From assembly GCA_023430315.1 (NCBI GenBank), contig JAEZAW010000033.1, positions 1 through 5,742 of the forward strand: a DNA stretch of 5,742 nucleotides. The letters run 5' to 3'. The notes under the pieces were generated by a model. The model did no database searches, was not told the origin of the DNA, and saw only the letters and a list, made by a program, of their open reading frames with translations. The translations under genes and the position numbers were made by a program. This document shows positions 1 through 5,680 of the stretch, one piece after another. Numbering within the stretch: the first letter of the stretch is position 1; every line of letters starts with the position of its first letter. The stretch is from Pseudomonadota bacterium. Its GTDB lineage: Bacteria; Pseudomonadota; Alphaproteobacteria; Rhizobiales; Hyphomicrobiaceae.

Positions 1-1
1 G

Positions 2-97
2 TTCTATGCCGAGCCCAGTCCCGTCTATTGCCGTGGCTGGGGTTGGGTCTACAGCCGTTGCGGCAGGTACGCGAAGTGGCGCTGCCTGAACTGGTAG
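2..97 (+). CDS. 3' end of a small Cys/Trp/Tyr-rich protein gene (5' part outside window)
   Basis: Only the last 31 codons and a TAG stop are present; the start lies left of the window. The tail WGWVYSRCGRYAKWRCLNW aligns with the end of the gene at 275-565 (WGWVYSRSGKAKWRCVAW) with one extra residue, so the two are tandem paralogues. Cysteines are at residues 10, 20 and 28 of the visible fragment; the downstream paralogue keeps the first and last and has Ser in place of the middle one. By analogy with that paralogue it is probably a small exported protein, but the signal peptide cannot be seen. No biochemical role is recognised. Confidence that this is coding rests on the conserved frame and shared C-terminus. 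Confidence 0.72.
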   Translation, partial: FYAEPSPVYCRGWGWVYSRCGRYAKWRCLNW

Positions 98-274
98 AGA
101 CGCTCCGTTCTAGCCCTCCATTCTCGAGTGCGCTGGCAGTGCTGCCGGCAAATCGCTTAAATGCGAATTAAATTGGCGCGGCCCAATAAATCGGCCAGTG
201 AACTTTGTTTCGTATAGATTTCCCGGAGAGGCTACAGGACCAGCCAATTCGGCCGTCACGCCAGGAGAGCACGC

Positions 275-565
275 ATGTCGAAACCCATTTTTCTCGTGGC
301 CGCGACCGCTGCGACGATCGCCGCAACGTCGCTCGCAGCCGCTCCAGATGCCGAGGCGCACAAGTACAGGCGCGGAGGTGGCTGGGGCGGCGTTTACGTC
401 GCGATCGGTCCGCCGATCGTCTATGGCGGTTATGATTATTATCGCGAAGGCCGTTACGTAGCTGGCCCGTATTACTACGGCGGTCGCTACGAGCCGTATT
501 GCCACCACTGGGGCTGGGTCTACAGCCGTAGCGGCAAGGCCAAGTGGCGCTGCGTCGCCTGGTGA
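275..565 (+). CDS. Small secreted Gly/Tyr-rich protein of unknown function
   Basis: This 96-residue protein begins with a likely Sec signal peptide: Lys3, an Ala-rich hydrophobic core at about residues 5-23, and an AEA site predicting cleavage after Ala28. The mature part of about 68 residues has a Gly/Tyr-rich middle (about 33-71; motifs such as YGGYDYYREGRY) and a compact C-terminal module with Cys76 and Cys93 around WGWVYSR and KWRC. The two cysteines could form a disulfide in the periplasm (inference). The ATG start is supported by AGGAG at 263-267, seven bases upstream. A TATAGA at 213-218 could be a -10 element, but no good -35 accompanies it. Small Tyr/Gly-rich exported proteins like this are common in Hyphomicrobiales and usually annotated hypothetical. 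The gene is a tandem paralogue of the fragment at 2-97 and ends at a strong terminator. Confidence 0.85.
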   Translation: MSKPIFLVAATAATIAATSLAAAPDAEAHKYRRGGGWGGVYVAIGPPIVYGGYDYYREGRYVAGPYYYGGRYEPYCHHWGWVYSRSGKAKWRCVAW

Positions 566-611
566 GCGCACTCCCCATCCCCACTCGCCGACCTGAGTGA
601 CGACGCTCGAC

Positions 612-651
612 GCGCCCTCCGACCTTCGGGTTCGGAGGGCGCTCGCGTTTT
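612..651 (+). terminator. Intrinsic terminator with UUCG tetraloop
   Basis: The arms at 612-622 (gcgccctccga) and 632-642 (tcggagggcgc) are exact reverse complements. Inside, with one T bulged, CC (623-624) pairs with GG (629-630) around a TTCG loop (625-628), the very stable C(UUCG)G tetraloop. A short T run (gtttt, 647-651) follows on the plus strand, so it should end transcription of the secreted-protein gene at 275-565. It lies between convergent genes. Read from the minus strand the stem has no T run, so any effect on the stress-protein operon would come from the hairpin alone. Confidence 0.85.
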
Positions 652-670
652 CAGAACATGGAATGAGACG

Positions 671-1108
671 TCAGCGGCAGACGAGCACGGGGATCGTCGT
701 GTGCGTCAGCACCTTCTGCGTCTCACTGCCGAGCAGAACTGCGGAGAGACCGCGGCGGCCATGCGAGGCCATCACGATCAGATTGGCCGCCTTGTTCTTG
801 GCGGTCTCGATGATCGACTCCCACGGACTGTCATTCTCGACGTGAAGGGTCTCGACCGCGACGCCGAGTGCTGTGGCTTTCGCGCTGAGCGTCTTGAAAT
901 GCTCCGCGACCCGAGTTGCGATCTCGGCGCGGATTTCCTCCGTCGGCAGCGCCACCACAACGCCCTCGTAAACCATGGGCGCGGGCACGTTCGTCACGCG
1001 CACGATGGTGACCTTGCTGCCAAGGGCCTTGGCCAACGCGAAGCCTTGATCGACCGCCTTGTCGGCAAGCTCGCTGCCGTCGGTCGGGATGAGAATGCGA
1101 TCGTACAT
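671..1108 (-). CDS. Universal stress protein, single UspA domain
   Basis: This is a 145-residue single-domain UspA-family protein, the usual length for the family. It starts with the typical first strand MYDRILIPTDGS (Asp10 in the nucleotide pocket). Near the end is the ATP-binding loop in the form A114-SH-G117-x9-G127-S128, matching the consensus G-x2-G-x9-G(S/T) except for Ala at the first Gly. This pattern suggests the ATP-binding class of USPs, which act in the cytoplasm in stress or growth-arrest responses; the specific role is not readable. The ATG is preceded by AAGGAGA (complement of 1116-1122) at seven bases. The gene lies 45 bp behind the two-domain stress protein on the same strand with no evident terminator between them, so co-transcription is likely. 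Confidence 0.93.
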   Translation of the reverse strand: MYDRILIPTDGSELADKAVDQGFALAKALGSKVTIVRVTNVPAPMVYEGVVVALPTEEIRAEIATRVAEHFKTLSAKATALGVAVETLHVENDSPWESIIETAKNKAANLIVMASHGRRGLSAVLLGSETQKVLTHTTIPVLVCR

Positions 1109-1153
1109 CAGTGCATCTCCTTCAACAGAACGCTGGCCGGATGGCCGCTCAGC

Positions 1154-1990
1154 TCAGTGTGACATCAGCGTCGGCACGGTCATATGCTTGAGAATATGGT
1201 GCGTGACACCGCCGAAAACCATCTGCCGCAGGCGTGAGTAGCCATAGGCGCCCATCACGAGAAGATCAGCGCCTGAATCGGCAAGACGCGAGAGGATATC
1301 GTCGGCGACACCGATGTCCTCGGCAACGGACTTCTGCGCTGTAACCTTGACGCCGTGACGCGCAAGCGCGGCCGCGATCTCGGCCCCTGGCAGGTCTCCC
1401 GACTCAGCATCGGCTCCACTGCCGACGACACAGAGCAGCGTCACCGCCTCAGCCGTCTTCAGGAGGGGCAGCGCATCGAACACGGCGCGCGCCCCCTCAC
1501 GCTTGCCGGACCACGCGACGGTGATGCGCTTGCCGATCTCGCCGTAGGCGCCGGCATAAGGCACGATGAGCACCGGCCGCCCGCTCTCCATGACAATGCG
1601 CTCGGGAAAATCGAACATGCCCGAGAGTTCCCAACTCGGGTCAGCCTGAGACACGACGATGAGGTCCGACGCGCGGGCATGATTGAGCACGGCGCCGGGC
1701 AGATCGGCGTTCTCGAGTTTCAATTCGCGCCACTCGGCAACAAAGGCACGACTGACGGCCGAAGCATCGAACTTCGCTTTGATCTCGGCGCTGCGCTCAC
1801 GCTCTTCTGCTGCAATGGCTTCCACGTCGGCCGGCGTTATCACCGTCGGAGCTGCAAAGATGAAAGAAGGCGTCGCGTCGAGACCGATGAGATGGGCCTC
1901 GAAGCGCTCGGCGAGCCGCCCGGCAACGCTCAGCATAACGTCCGCGCGATGCGGGTTCGAAAGTTGCGTCGTGATCGTTTTCCAGACCAT
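1154..1990 (-). CDS. Tandem-domain universal stress protein
   Basis: This 278-residue protein is two UspA folds in a row. Domain 1 (about 1-145) ends in SGRPVLIVP but lacks the glycine-rich ATP loop. Domain 2 (about 153-278) keeps G247-AY-G250-x9-G260-G261, with Gly where the consensus has Ser/Thr, and ends KHMTVPTLMSH. A degenerate first domain with a better preserved second one is usual for tandem USPs. It is probably a cytoplasmic stress-survival protein; the ligand is unknown. The ATG is supported by AAAGG (complement of 1999-2003) eight bases upstream. It is the first gene of a likely two-gene minus-strand operon. The perfect FNR/FixK-type box centred 54 bp upstream suggests induction under low oxygen (inference). 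Related stress-protein genes in other Proteobacteria are known targets of Anr/FixK-type regulators. Confidence 0.93.
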   Translation of the reverse strand: MVWKTITTQLSNPHRADVMLSVAGRLAERFEAHLIGLDATPSFIFAAPTVITPADVEAIAAEERERSAEIKAKFDASAVSRAFVAEWRELKLENADLPGAVLNHARASDLIVVSQADPSWELSGMFDFPERIVMESGRPVLIVPYAGAYGEIGKRITVAWSGKREGARAVFDALPLLKTAEAVTLLCVVGSGADAESGDLPGAEIAAALARHGVKVTAQKSVAEDIGVADDILSRLADSGADLLVMGAYGYSRLRQMVFGGVTHHILKHMTVPTLMSH

Positions 1991-2021
1991 GGGGCCGACC
2001 TTTCTGCCTCGCAGACAACAC

Positions 2022-2067
2022 CCGACGCCGGCGCGCCTTGATACGCATCAAGGTAATCCGGCGTCGG
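2022..2067. repeat. 46-bp nested inverted repeat sharing its axis with the FNR-type box
   Basis: Outer arms ccgacgccgg (2022-2031) and ccggcgtcgg (2058-2067) are exact 10-bp reverse complements. Inner arms ccttgat (2036-2042) and atcaagg (2047-2053) make the FNR-type box. Both pairs centre on 2044.5, separated by unpaired cgcg and taat (4 x 4). As RNA from the minus strand it could form a long hairpin and serve as terminator for the upstream dCTP deaminase gene, but no T run follows. It could also be a second regulator-binding site. Function not established. Confidence 0.7.
2038..2051 (-). promoter_or_regulatory. FNR/FixK/Anr-type operator
   Basis: TTGAT-ACGC-ATCAA is an exact match to the FNR-family consensus TTGAT-N4-ATCAA, and the dyad extends one or two bases further (CCTTGAT/ATCAAGG, 2036-2053). 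Its centre at 2044.5 is 54 bp upstream of the ATG of the two-domain stress protein. If it acts as a class II activator site (-41.5), transcription would start near 2003, leaving a very short leader. The only -10-like sequence there is weak (TTGTCT, complement of 2013-2018). The neighbouring gene on the right reads toward the box and ends at 2156, so the stress-protein operon is the only plausible target. Confidence 0.8.
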
Positions 2068-2135
2068 CATTTAGATATTGAACAGAGGAACATCGGCGCC
2101 GGTTCCACGCCGTACTGCGAGCCAGTCGCTGTGTG

Positions 2136-2159
2136 CTGAGCGCGGGGCGCCTCGCTCAG
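2136..2159. repeat. Short hairpin over the dcd stop codon
   Basis: The arms ctgagcg (2136-2142) and cgctcag (2153-2159) are exact complements around a 10-base GC-rich loop, and the dcd stop codon (2156-2158) lies in one arm. It could act as a transcript 3' end structure, but no T run follows on the minus strand, so it is not called a terminator. Confidence 0.35.
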
Positions 2160-3277
2160 ACCCGGAAGTGCTTCGAGAGCTTCAGGCCCTGCGCCTGATA
2201 GTGCGAGCCGAGATCCGTTCCGTAGAGGACGCTCGGCACGGACACCATGCGCTCGTAGATGAGACGGCCGATGATCTGGCCATCCTCGAGAATGAACGGC
2301 ACCTTGTGGCTGCGCACCTCGAGCACCACGCGCGCGCCGGCGCCACCGGCCGGGGCATGACCGAAGCCCGGATCCATGAAGCCCGCATAGTGCACGCGGA
2401 ACTCGCCGACCAGCGGATTGAAGGGCATCATCTCCGCAGCATGAGTCGGCGGGACGTGCACCGCTTCCTTCGACGCGAGGATGTAAAACTGGTCAGGATC
2501 GAGAATGAGACGCTTCTTATTGCCGACGACGATCGGCTCCCAGTAGTCGGCGAGCGCGCAAGAGCCCGGCGCATCGACATCGACGAGCCCTGTATGCCGC
2601 CGCGCGCGATACCCGACGAGACCTTTGCCGTCGCCGACAAGATCGACCGATAGCGCGATGCCACCCCTCACATCCGCCACCGCACCACCGCGCACGAGCG
2701 TGACCTTCTTGTGCAGCGCTTCGAGCGCGTCGTCCTTCTCGACGGGATCGCCGGTGCGGAAACGGATCTGGCTCAGCATGGAGCCACGGCGCACGACGAT
2801 CGGGAATGTCTGCGGGCAGATCTCGGCGTAGAGCTGACCGCTGTAGCCCGCGGGGATGGTGTCGAAGGATGAGACGCCATCGGCGATGACGCGCGTGAAG
2901 ACGTCGAGGCGGCCCGTCGAGCTTTTGGGATTTGCGGCGGCGGCAATGTCGGCCGGCAGCGCGAGGCGCTCCTGCAAGGGCACGACGTAGACGCATCCGG
3001 TTTCGAGCACCGCACCAGTGCTGAGATCGATCTTGTGGAGCGCCAGTTCCTTGAGGCGGTCCAGAACGCCGACCCGACTTCCAGGACCGCCGGGCAGGAA
3101 GCTCGCCCGCACACGATAGGCCACATCACCCAGTCTCAGATCGAGACTTGCTGGCTGGATCTGGGTCGGAGAAAAGGAGCGCTCAGCGCTGATCGCATCC
3201 GAAACGACGAGCGCGCGGATGTCCTGGATCGGCAGGATGCCGGTCTTCTGGCTGGCCTTCGCGCGCGCTTTCGGCAT
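2156..3277 (-). CDS. dcd: 2'-deoxycytidine 5'-triphosphate deaminase, double-domain form
   Basis: The enzyme converts dCTP to dUTP plus ammonia, feeding dUMP/dTTP synthesis in the cytoplasm. The 373-residue product is about twice the length of E. coli Dcd (193) and contains two trimeric-dUTPase-like folds. The N-terminal half has QPASLDLRLG (41-50), KSSTGRLD (118-125, like the RSSLAR catalytic-site motif of E. coli Dcd), and AEI with Glu152 where E. coli has the catalytic Glu. The C-terminal half has DPDQFYILASKE, DPGFG (302-306), VLEVR with Glu320, and DGQIIGRLIYERM (332-344). This tandem arrangement is the known alphaproteobacterial family form. The ATG at 3277 is chosen for AGGGAG (complement of 3283-3288) five bases upstream; an in-frame GTG at 3319 would add 14 residues unlike the family and without a clear ribosome site. 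Divergent from metZ. Confidence 0.9.
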   Translation of the reverse strand: MPKARAKASQKTGILPIQDIRALVVSDAISAERSFSPTQIQPASLDLRLGDVAYRVRASFLPGGPGSRVGVLDRLKELALHKIDLSTGAVLETGCVYVVPLQERLALPADIAAAANPKSSTGRLDVFTRVIADGVSSFDTIPAGYSGQLYAEICPQTFPIVVRRGSMLSQIRFRTGDPVEKDDALEALHKKVTLVRGGAVADVRGGIALSVDLVGDGKGLVGYRARRHTGLVDVDAPGSCALADYWEPIVVGNKKRLILDPDQFYILASKEAVHVPPTHAAEMMPFNPLVGEFRVHYAGFMDPGFGHAPAGGAGARVVLEVRSHKVPFILEDGQIIGRLIYERMVSVPSVLYGTDLGSHYQAQGLKLSKHFRV

Positions 3278-3303
3278 AGGAGCTCCCTCACACGTGACGT
3301 CCG

Positions 3304-3332
3304 CGCATAGCCCATCCACCCATTGACGCCAA
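3304..3332 (-). promoter_or_regulatory. Candidate dcd promoter
   Basis: On the minus strand TTGGCG (complement of 3327-3332) and TATGCG (complement of 3304-3309) are 17 bp apart, and the predicted start falls just before the ribosome-binding site of dcd. The match is modest (4 of 6 and 3 of 6 to sigma70 consensus). Its -35 overlaps the -35 of the divergent metZ promoter. Confidence 0.3.
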
Positions 3333-3350
3333 GCCCGTGGATGAGATATT
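3323..3350 (+). promoter_or_regulatory. metZ: Candidate metZ promoter
   Basis: TTGACG (3323-3328, 5 of 6 to consensus) and GATATT (3345-3350, 4 of 6) are separated by 16 bp. Transcription would start at about 3357-3358, a few bases before the first base of the SAM-II aptamer. That fits a riboswitch placed at the very 5' end of the leader, which would be about 170 nt long. Confidence 0.55.
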
Positions 3351-3362
3351 CCGCACTACAGA

Positions 3363-3421
3363 CGTCGTGGTGATTTGGCCGGCCGGCTTGCAGCCACGTT
3401 AAACAACTCGCTAAAAGGGCC
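3363..3421 (+). ncRNA. SAM-II riboswitch (metA motif) aptamer
   Basis: This leader element binds S-adenosylmethionine and represses methionine biosynthesis; the class is typical of alphaproteobacterial metA, metX and metZ leaders. The layout matches the SAM-II pattern. Stem P1 is cgtgg (3366-3370) with ccacg (3394-3398). The loop opens with TGATTT (3371-3376) and closes with CTTGCAG (3387-3393). Then TTAAACAA and GCTAAAAGGG (3410-3419) supply the A-rich strand that forms the pseudoknot and major-groove triples in the class. GGCC in the loop (3377-3380) can pair with GGCC at 3418-3421 as the pseudoknot stem. A GC-rich palindromic insert makes the loop a few bases longer than in the solved Sargasso Sea metX example. 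Recognised by eye; a covariance-model score was not available. Confidence 0.88.
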
Positions 3422-3472
3422 GTGCGGAACCGGTTTCCTGGTCGCGCCCGGCACATACGGGTGACCACGACG
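3363..3472 (+). promoter_or_regulatory. Candidate antiterminator pairing of the metZ SAM-II switch
   Basis: Bases 3363-3371 (cgtcgtggt, containing the P1 5' strand) are exactly complementary to 3464-3472 (accacgacg, inside the terminator). A nested helix ccggctt (3383-3389, one C bulged) with aaccgg (3428-3433) could form at the same time and occupy the terminator 5' arm. Both helices exclude the SAM-bound aptamer and the terminator. The mechanism is inferred from complementarity alone. Confidence 0.5.
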
Positions 3473-3489
3473 CCGGTTTTTGTTTTCTT
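3428..3489 (+). terminator. Riboswitch expression-platform terminator
   Basis: Outer arms aaccgg (3428-3433) and ccggtt (3473-3478) pair. Within them tggtc (3439-3443) pairs with gacca (3463-3467) and cccg (3447-3450) with cggg (3458-3461) around loop gcacata. A T-rich stretch with nine T in the eleven bases after the stem (tttgttttctt, 3479-3489) follows at once. It lies between the SAM-II aptamer and the metZ ribosome site, so it should stop transcription before metZ when SAM is bound. The stem has a 5 x 5 internal loop, which makes it weaker than a continuous helix and so easier to switch. Confidence 0.7.
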
Positions 3490-3525
3490 GGGGGGCGAGA
3501 GCCTTCCGCCACAGGAGACCCGCAG

Positions 3526-4737
3526 ATGGCAGAGCCAACGCCCCCGCCCATTCCCGCCGACTGGCGCCCCGAAACCGTCCTCGTCCACGGCGGCACGACG
3601 CGCTCTCCCCACAACGAGACCTCCGAGGCACTCTACCTCACGCAGAGCTACGTCTATGCGACGGCCGAGCAGGCCGAAGCCCGCTTCAAGGACGAGGATC
3701 CGGGCTTCATCTACTCGCGCTTCTCGAATCCGACGACGGCCATGCTGGAAGAGCGCATCCGCCTCCTCGAAGGCGCGGAAGCGGCGCGCGCAACCGCAAC
3801 CGGCATGGCCGCGGTGACAGCTGCACTGCTCTCGTATTTGAGCGCGGGCGACCATGTGGTCGCGGCGAAGGCGCTGTTCGGCTCCTGCCGCTACGTGGTC
3901 GAGGAGCTTTGTCCGCGCTTCGGCATTTCCTGCACGCTCGTCGACGGTACGGACCTCGCGGCCTGGAAGAAAGCGATCACGCCGAAAACCAAAGCCGTGT
4001 TCTTCGAGACGCCGGCCAACCCGACGCTCGATCTCGTGGATATCCGCGCCGTCTCTGATCTCGCGCACGCTGTTGGCGCGCTCGTCTTCGTCGACAATGT
4101 CTTCGCGACGCCGCTCATGCAGAAGCCACTCGCACTCGGCGCCGATGTCGTCGTCTACTCCGCGACCAAGCACATCGATGGTCAAGGCCGCTGCCTCGGC
4201 GGCCTCATTCTCTGCTCGGCGAAGTTCCTGAAGGACTACCTCCAGGTCTTCCTGCGCCAGACCGGACCGTCCATGAGTCCGTTCAATGCCTGGGTGCTGC
4301 TGAAGAGCCTCGAAACGCTTCCCGTTCGCGTGCGCGCTCAATGCGCAGCCGCGGCCGAAATCGCAGGCGCTCTTGAAGGCAAGCCCGGTATCAAGCGCGT
4401 CCTCTATTGCGGCAGCAAGAACCATCCACAGGCAGAGCTGGCGCGCAAGCAGATGTCCGGTGGCGGCCAGATCATCACGTTCGAGGTCGAGGGCGGAAAG
4501 GCGGCTGCGTTCCGCTTCCTGAATGCCCTGCAGATCGTGAAGATCTCGAACAATCTCGGCGATGCAAAGAGCATCGTGACACATCCCGCGACGACGACGC
4601 ATCAGCGCCTGAAGCCCGAGGACCGCGCCGAGCTCGGTATCAGCGACGGCATGATCCGTCTCTCAGTGGGCCTCGAGGCGCCGGCCGATCTGATCGCCGA
4701 CCTCGATCGTGGACTGGCAGCCATGCGCAAGGGCTGA
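3526..4737 (+). CDS. metZ: O-succinylhomoserine sulfhydrylase
   Basis: This PLP enzyme makes homocysteine from O-succinylhomoserine and sulfide, the direct-sulfhydrylation step of methionine biosynthesis in the cytoplasm. The 403-residue length fits the Cys/Met-metabolism PLP family (about 390-400). Visible markers are YSRFSNPT (63-70, phosphate-contacting Tyr/Arg from the neighbouring subunit), ATGMAAV (91-97), VFVDNVFATP (187-196, Asp190 to the PLP ring nitrogen) and YSATKHIDGQGR (211-222) with the PLP lysine at Lys215, then SVGLEAPADLIADL near the end. The ATG has AGGAG at 3513-3517, eight bases upstream. Choice of MetZ over cystathionine gamma-synthase or an O-acetylhomoserine enzyme rests on overall sequence (for example GQGRCLGG after the lysine) and on the SAM-II leader, typical of alphaproteobacterial metZ. 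Expression is probably switched off by SAM. Confidence 0.92.
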   Translation: MAEPTPPPIPADWRPETVLVHGGTTRSPHNETSEALYLTQSYVYATAEQAEARFKDEDPGFIYSRFSNPTTAMLEERIRLLEGAEAARATATGMAAVTAALLSYLSAGDHVVAAKALFGSCRYVVEELCPRFGISCTLVDGTDLAAWKKAITPKTKAVFFETPANPTLDLVDIRAVSDLAHAVGALVFVDNVFATPLMQKPLALGADVVVYSATKHIDGQGRCLGGLILCSAKFLKDYLQVFLRQTGPSMSPFNAWVLLKSLETLPVRVRAQCAAAAEIAGALEGKPGIKRVLYCGSKNHPQAELARKQMSGGGQIITFEVEGGKAAAFRFLNALQIVKISNNLGDAKSIVTHPATTTHQRLKPEDRAELGISDGMIRLSVGLEAPADLIADLDRGLAAMRKG

Positions 4738-4810
4738 TCGATGGACAAGGCGGCCCCGGTCTGATCGAATAAGACTGGACATATTCAGCCACCGAAATCC
4801 GGGAAAGCCC

Positions 4811-5650
4811 ATGAATGCGATCGATCCGCCGGCCTCGGCGCAAGCGCTGGCGCTTGCCGCCCGCTACGGCACTGAGCCCAAGGCGAGCCAGCTCCCCTGG
4901 AATGACGTCATTGCAGCCCTGATGAGCCACCGCTCCGTGCGTGGCTATGTCTCCGATCCGGTGCCTCCGGGAACGCTGAAGACGCTGATCGCTGCTGCCC
5001 AGTCGGCCGCCACGAGTTCGAACCTGCAGACGTGGTCGGTTGTAGAAGTCACCGACCCGGCAAAGCGCGCCGCTCTCGCGGAGATCGCGAACAACCAGAA
5101 GCACATTGTCGAGTGCCCGCTCTTCCTCGTCTGGCTCGCCGATGTCTCGCGCAATGAGCGCCTCGCGGCAGCCGAGGGCAAGACGCTCGAAGGTCTTCCC
5201 TATTTCGAGACCTTCCTTGTCGCCGCCATTGACGCGGCACTGGCGGCCCAGAATGCCGTCGTCGCCGCGGAAGCGCTCGGTCTCTCGACCGTCTATATCG
5301 GCGCGCTGCGCAATGACCCCGAGCGCATTGCGAAGATGCTCGAGCTGCCACCGGGGGCAATGGCAGTCTTCGGCCTCTGCATCGGCTATCCGAAGCCCGA
5401 GAGCGCCGCCGAGGTCAAGCCGCGGTTGCCGCAAGAAGCCATCCTTCACCGCGACCGCTACAGCACGGCCAAAGAGAAGGATCTGCGGGCGGCTTACGAT
5501 CAACGGCTTGAAGAGTTCTCGAAGCGGAATGAGATGTCGGCCTACACGTGGACGGCCCGCGTCATCAATCGCCTCTCCACGATCAAGGCACTCAGCGGCC
5601 GCGACCGCCTGAAGAGCATCGTGATCGGCCTCGGCTTCCCACTGCGCTGA
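4811..5650 (+). CDS. FMN-dependent nitroreductase family NAD(P)H oxidoreductase (NfsA/FRP-like)
   Basis: The 279-residue protein has the nitroreductase fold markers: HRSVRGY (40-46, FMN phosphate contact), AAQSAATSSNLQTWSVVEV (62-80, FMN-binding loop), a long helix AALAAQNAVVAAEALGLSTVYIGALRN (about 142-168), and VFGLCIGYP (186-194). The charged C-terminal extension resembles the NfsA/FRP oxygen-insensitive branch. Such enzymes transfer electrons from NAD(P)H through FMN to nitroaromatics, quinones or flavins; the natural substrate here is unknown. The ATG at 4811 is chosen because the family's N-terminal helix starts soon after it; only a weak GGGAAAG (4801-4807) precedes it. A longer in-frame reading to 4709 would overlap metZ and add unrelated sequence. 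The 73-bp gap after metZ has no terminator hairpin, so read-through from metZ is possible. Confidence 0.9.
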   Translation: MNAIDPPASAQALALAARYGTEPKASQLPWNDVIAALMSHRSVRGYVSDPVPPGTLKTLIAAAQSAATSSNLQTWSVVEVTDPAKRAALAEIANNQKHIVECPLFLVWLADVSRNERLAAAEGKTLEGLPYFETFLVAAIDAALAAQNAVVAAEALGLSTVYIGALRNDPERIAKMLELPPGAMAVFGLCIGYPKPESAAEVKPRLPQEAILHRDRYSTAKEKDLRAAYDQRLEEFSKRNEMSAYTWTARVINRLSTIKALSGRDRLKSIVIGLGFPLR

Positions 5651-5680
5651 GGACCGCGCGCATCAGGGCGGGCTCGCCCC

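Noticed and set aside
127..160. Hairpin-like ctggca/tgccgg after the first partial gene as a terminator
   Set aside because: Short six-pair stem with a wobble pair and no T run after it.
110..584. Minus-strand open frames opposite the small secreted protein gene
   Set aside because: They span the promoter region and the plus-strand gene, which has a signal peptide, ribosome site and terminator; the minus frames have no recognisable features.
1355..2041. Plus-strand open frame opposite the two-domain stress protein
   Set aside because: Shadow frame in high-GC DNA; the minus frame has two clear UspA folds and a ribosome site.
2078..2653. Plus-strand open frame opposite the dcd 3' half
   Set aside because: Arg/Glu/His-rich shadow with no family resemblance; the opposite frame is conserved dCTP deaminase sequence.
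3136..4602. Long minus-strand open frame (488 codons) antisense to metZ
   Set aside because: It is rich in Arg/Glu/Ala runs typical of the reverse frame of a GC-rich gene, matches no family I recognise, crosses the riboswitch region and overlaps dcd, while the plus frame is a clear PLP enzyme.
4734..4768. 8-bp direct repeat ctgatcga (4734-4741 and 4761-4768)
   Set aside because: Short, rich in common GATC-type words of this genome, one copy overlapping the metZ stop; likely chance.
4640..5503. Long minus-strand open frame (287 codons) antisense to the nitroreductase
   Set aside because: Arg/Gly-rich shadow composition, no start context, and the plus frame carries full nitroreductase motifs.
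5666..5679. Hairpin gggcg/cgccc after the nitroreductase gene as a terminator
   Set aside because: Only five pairs and followed by atggcgacc with no T run.
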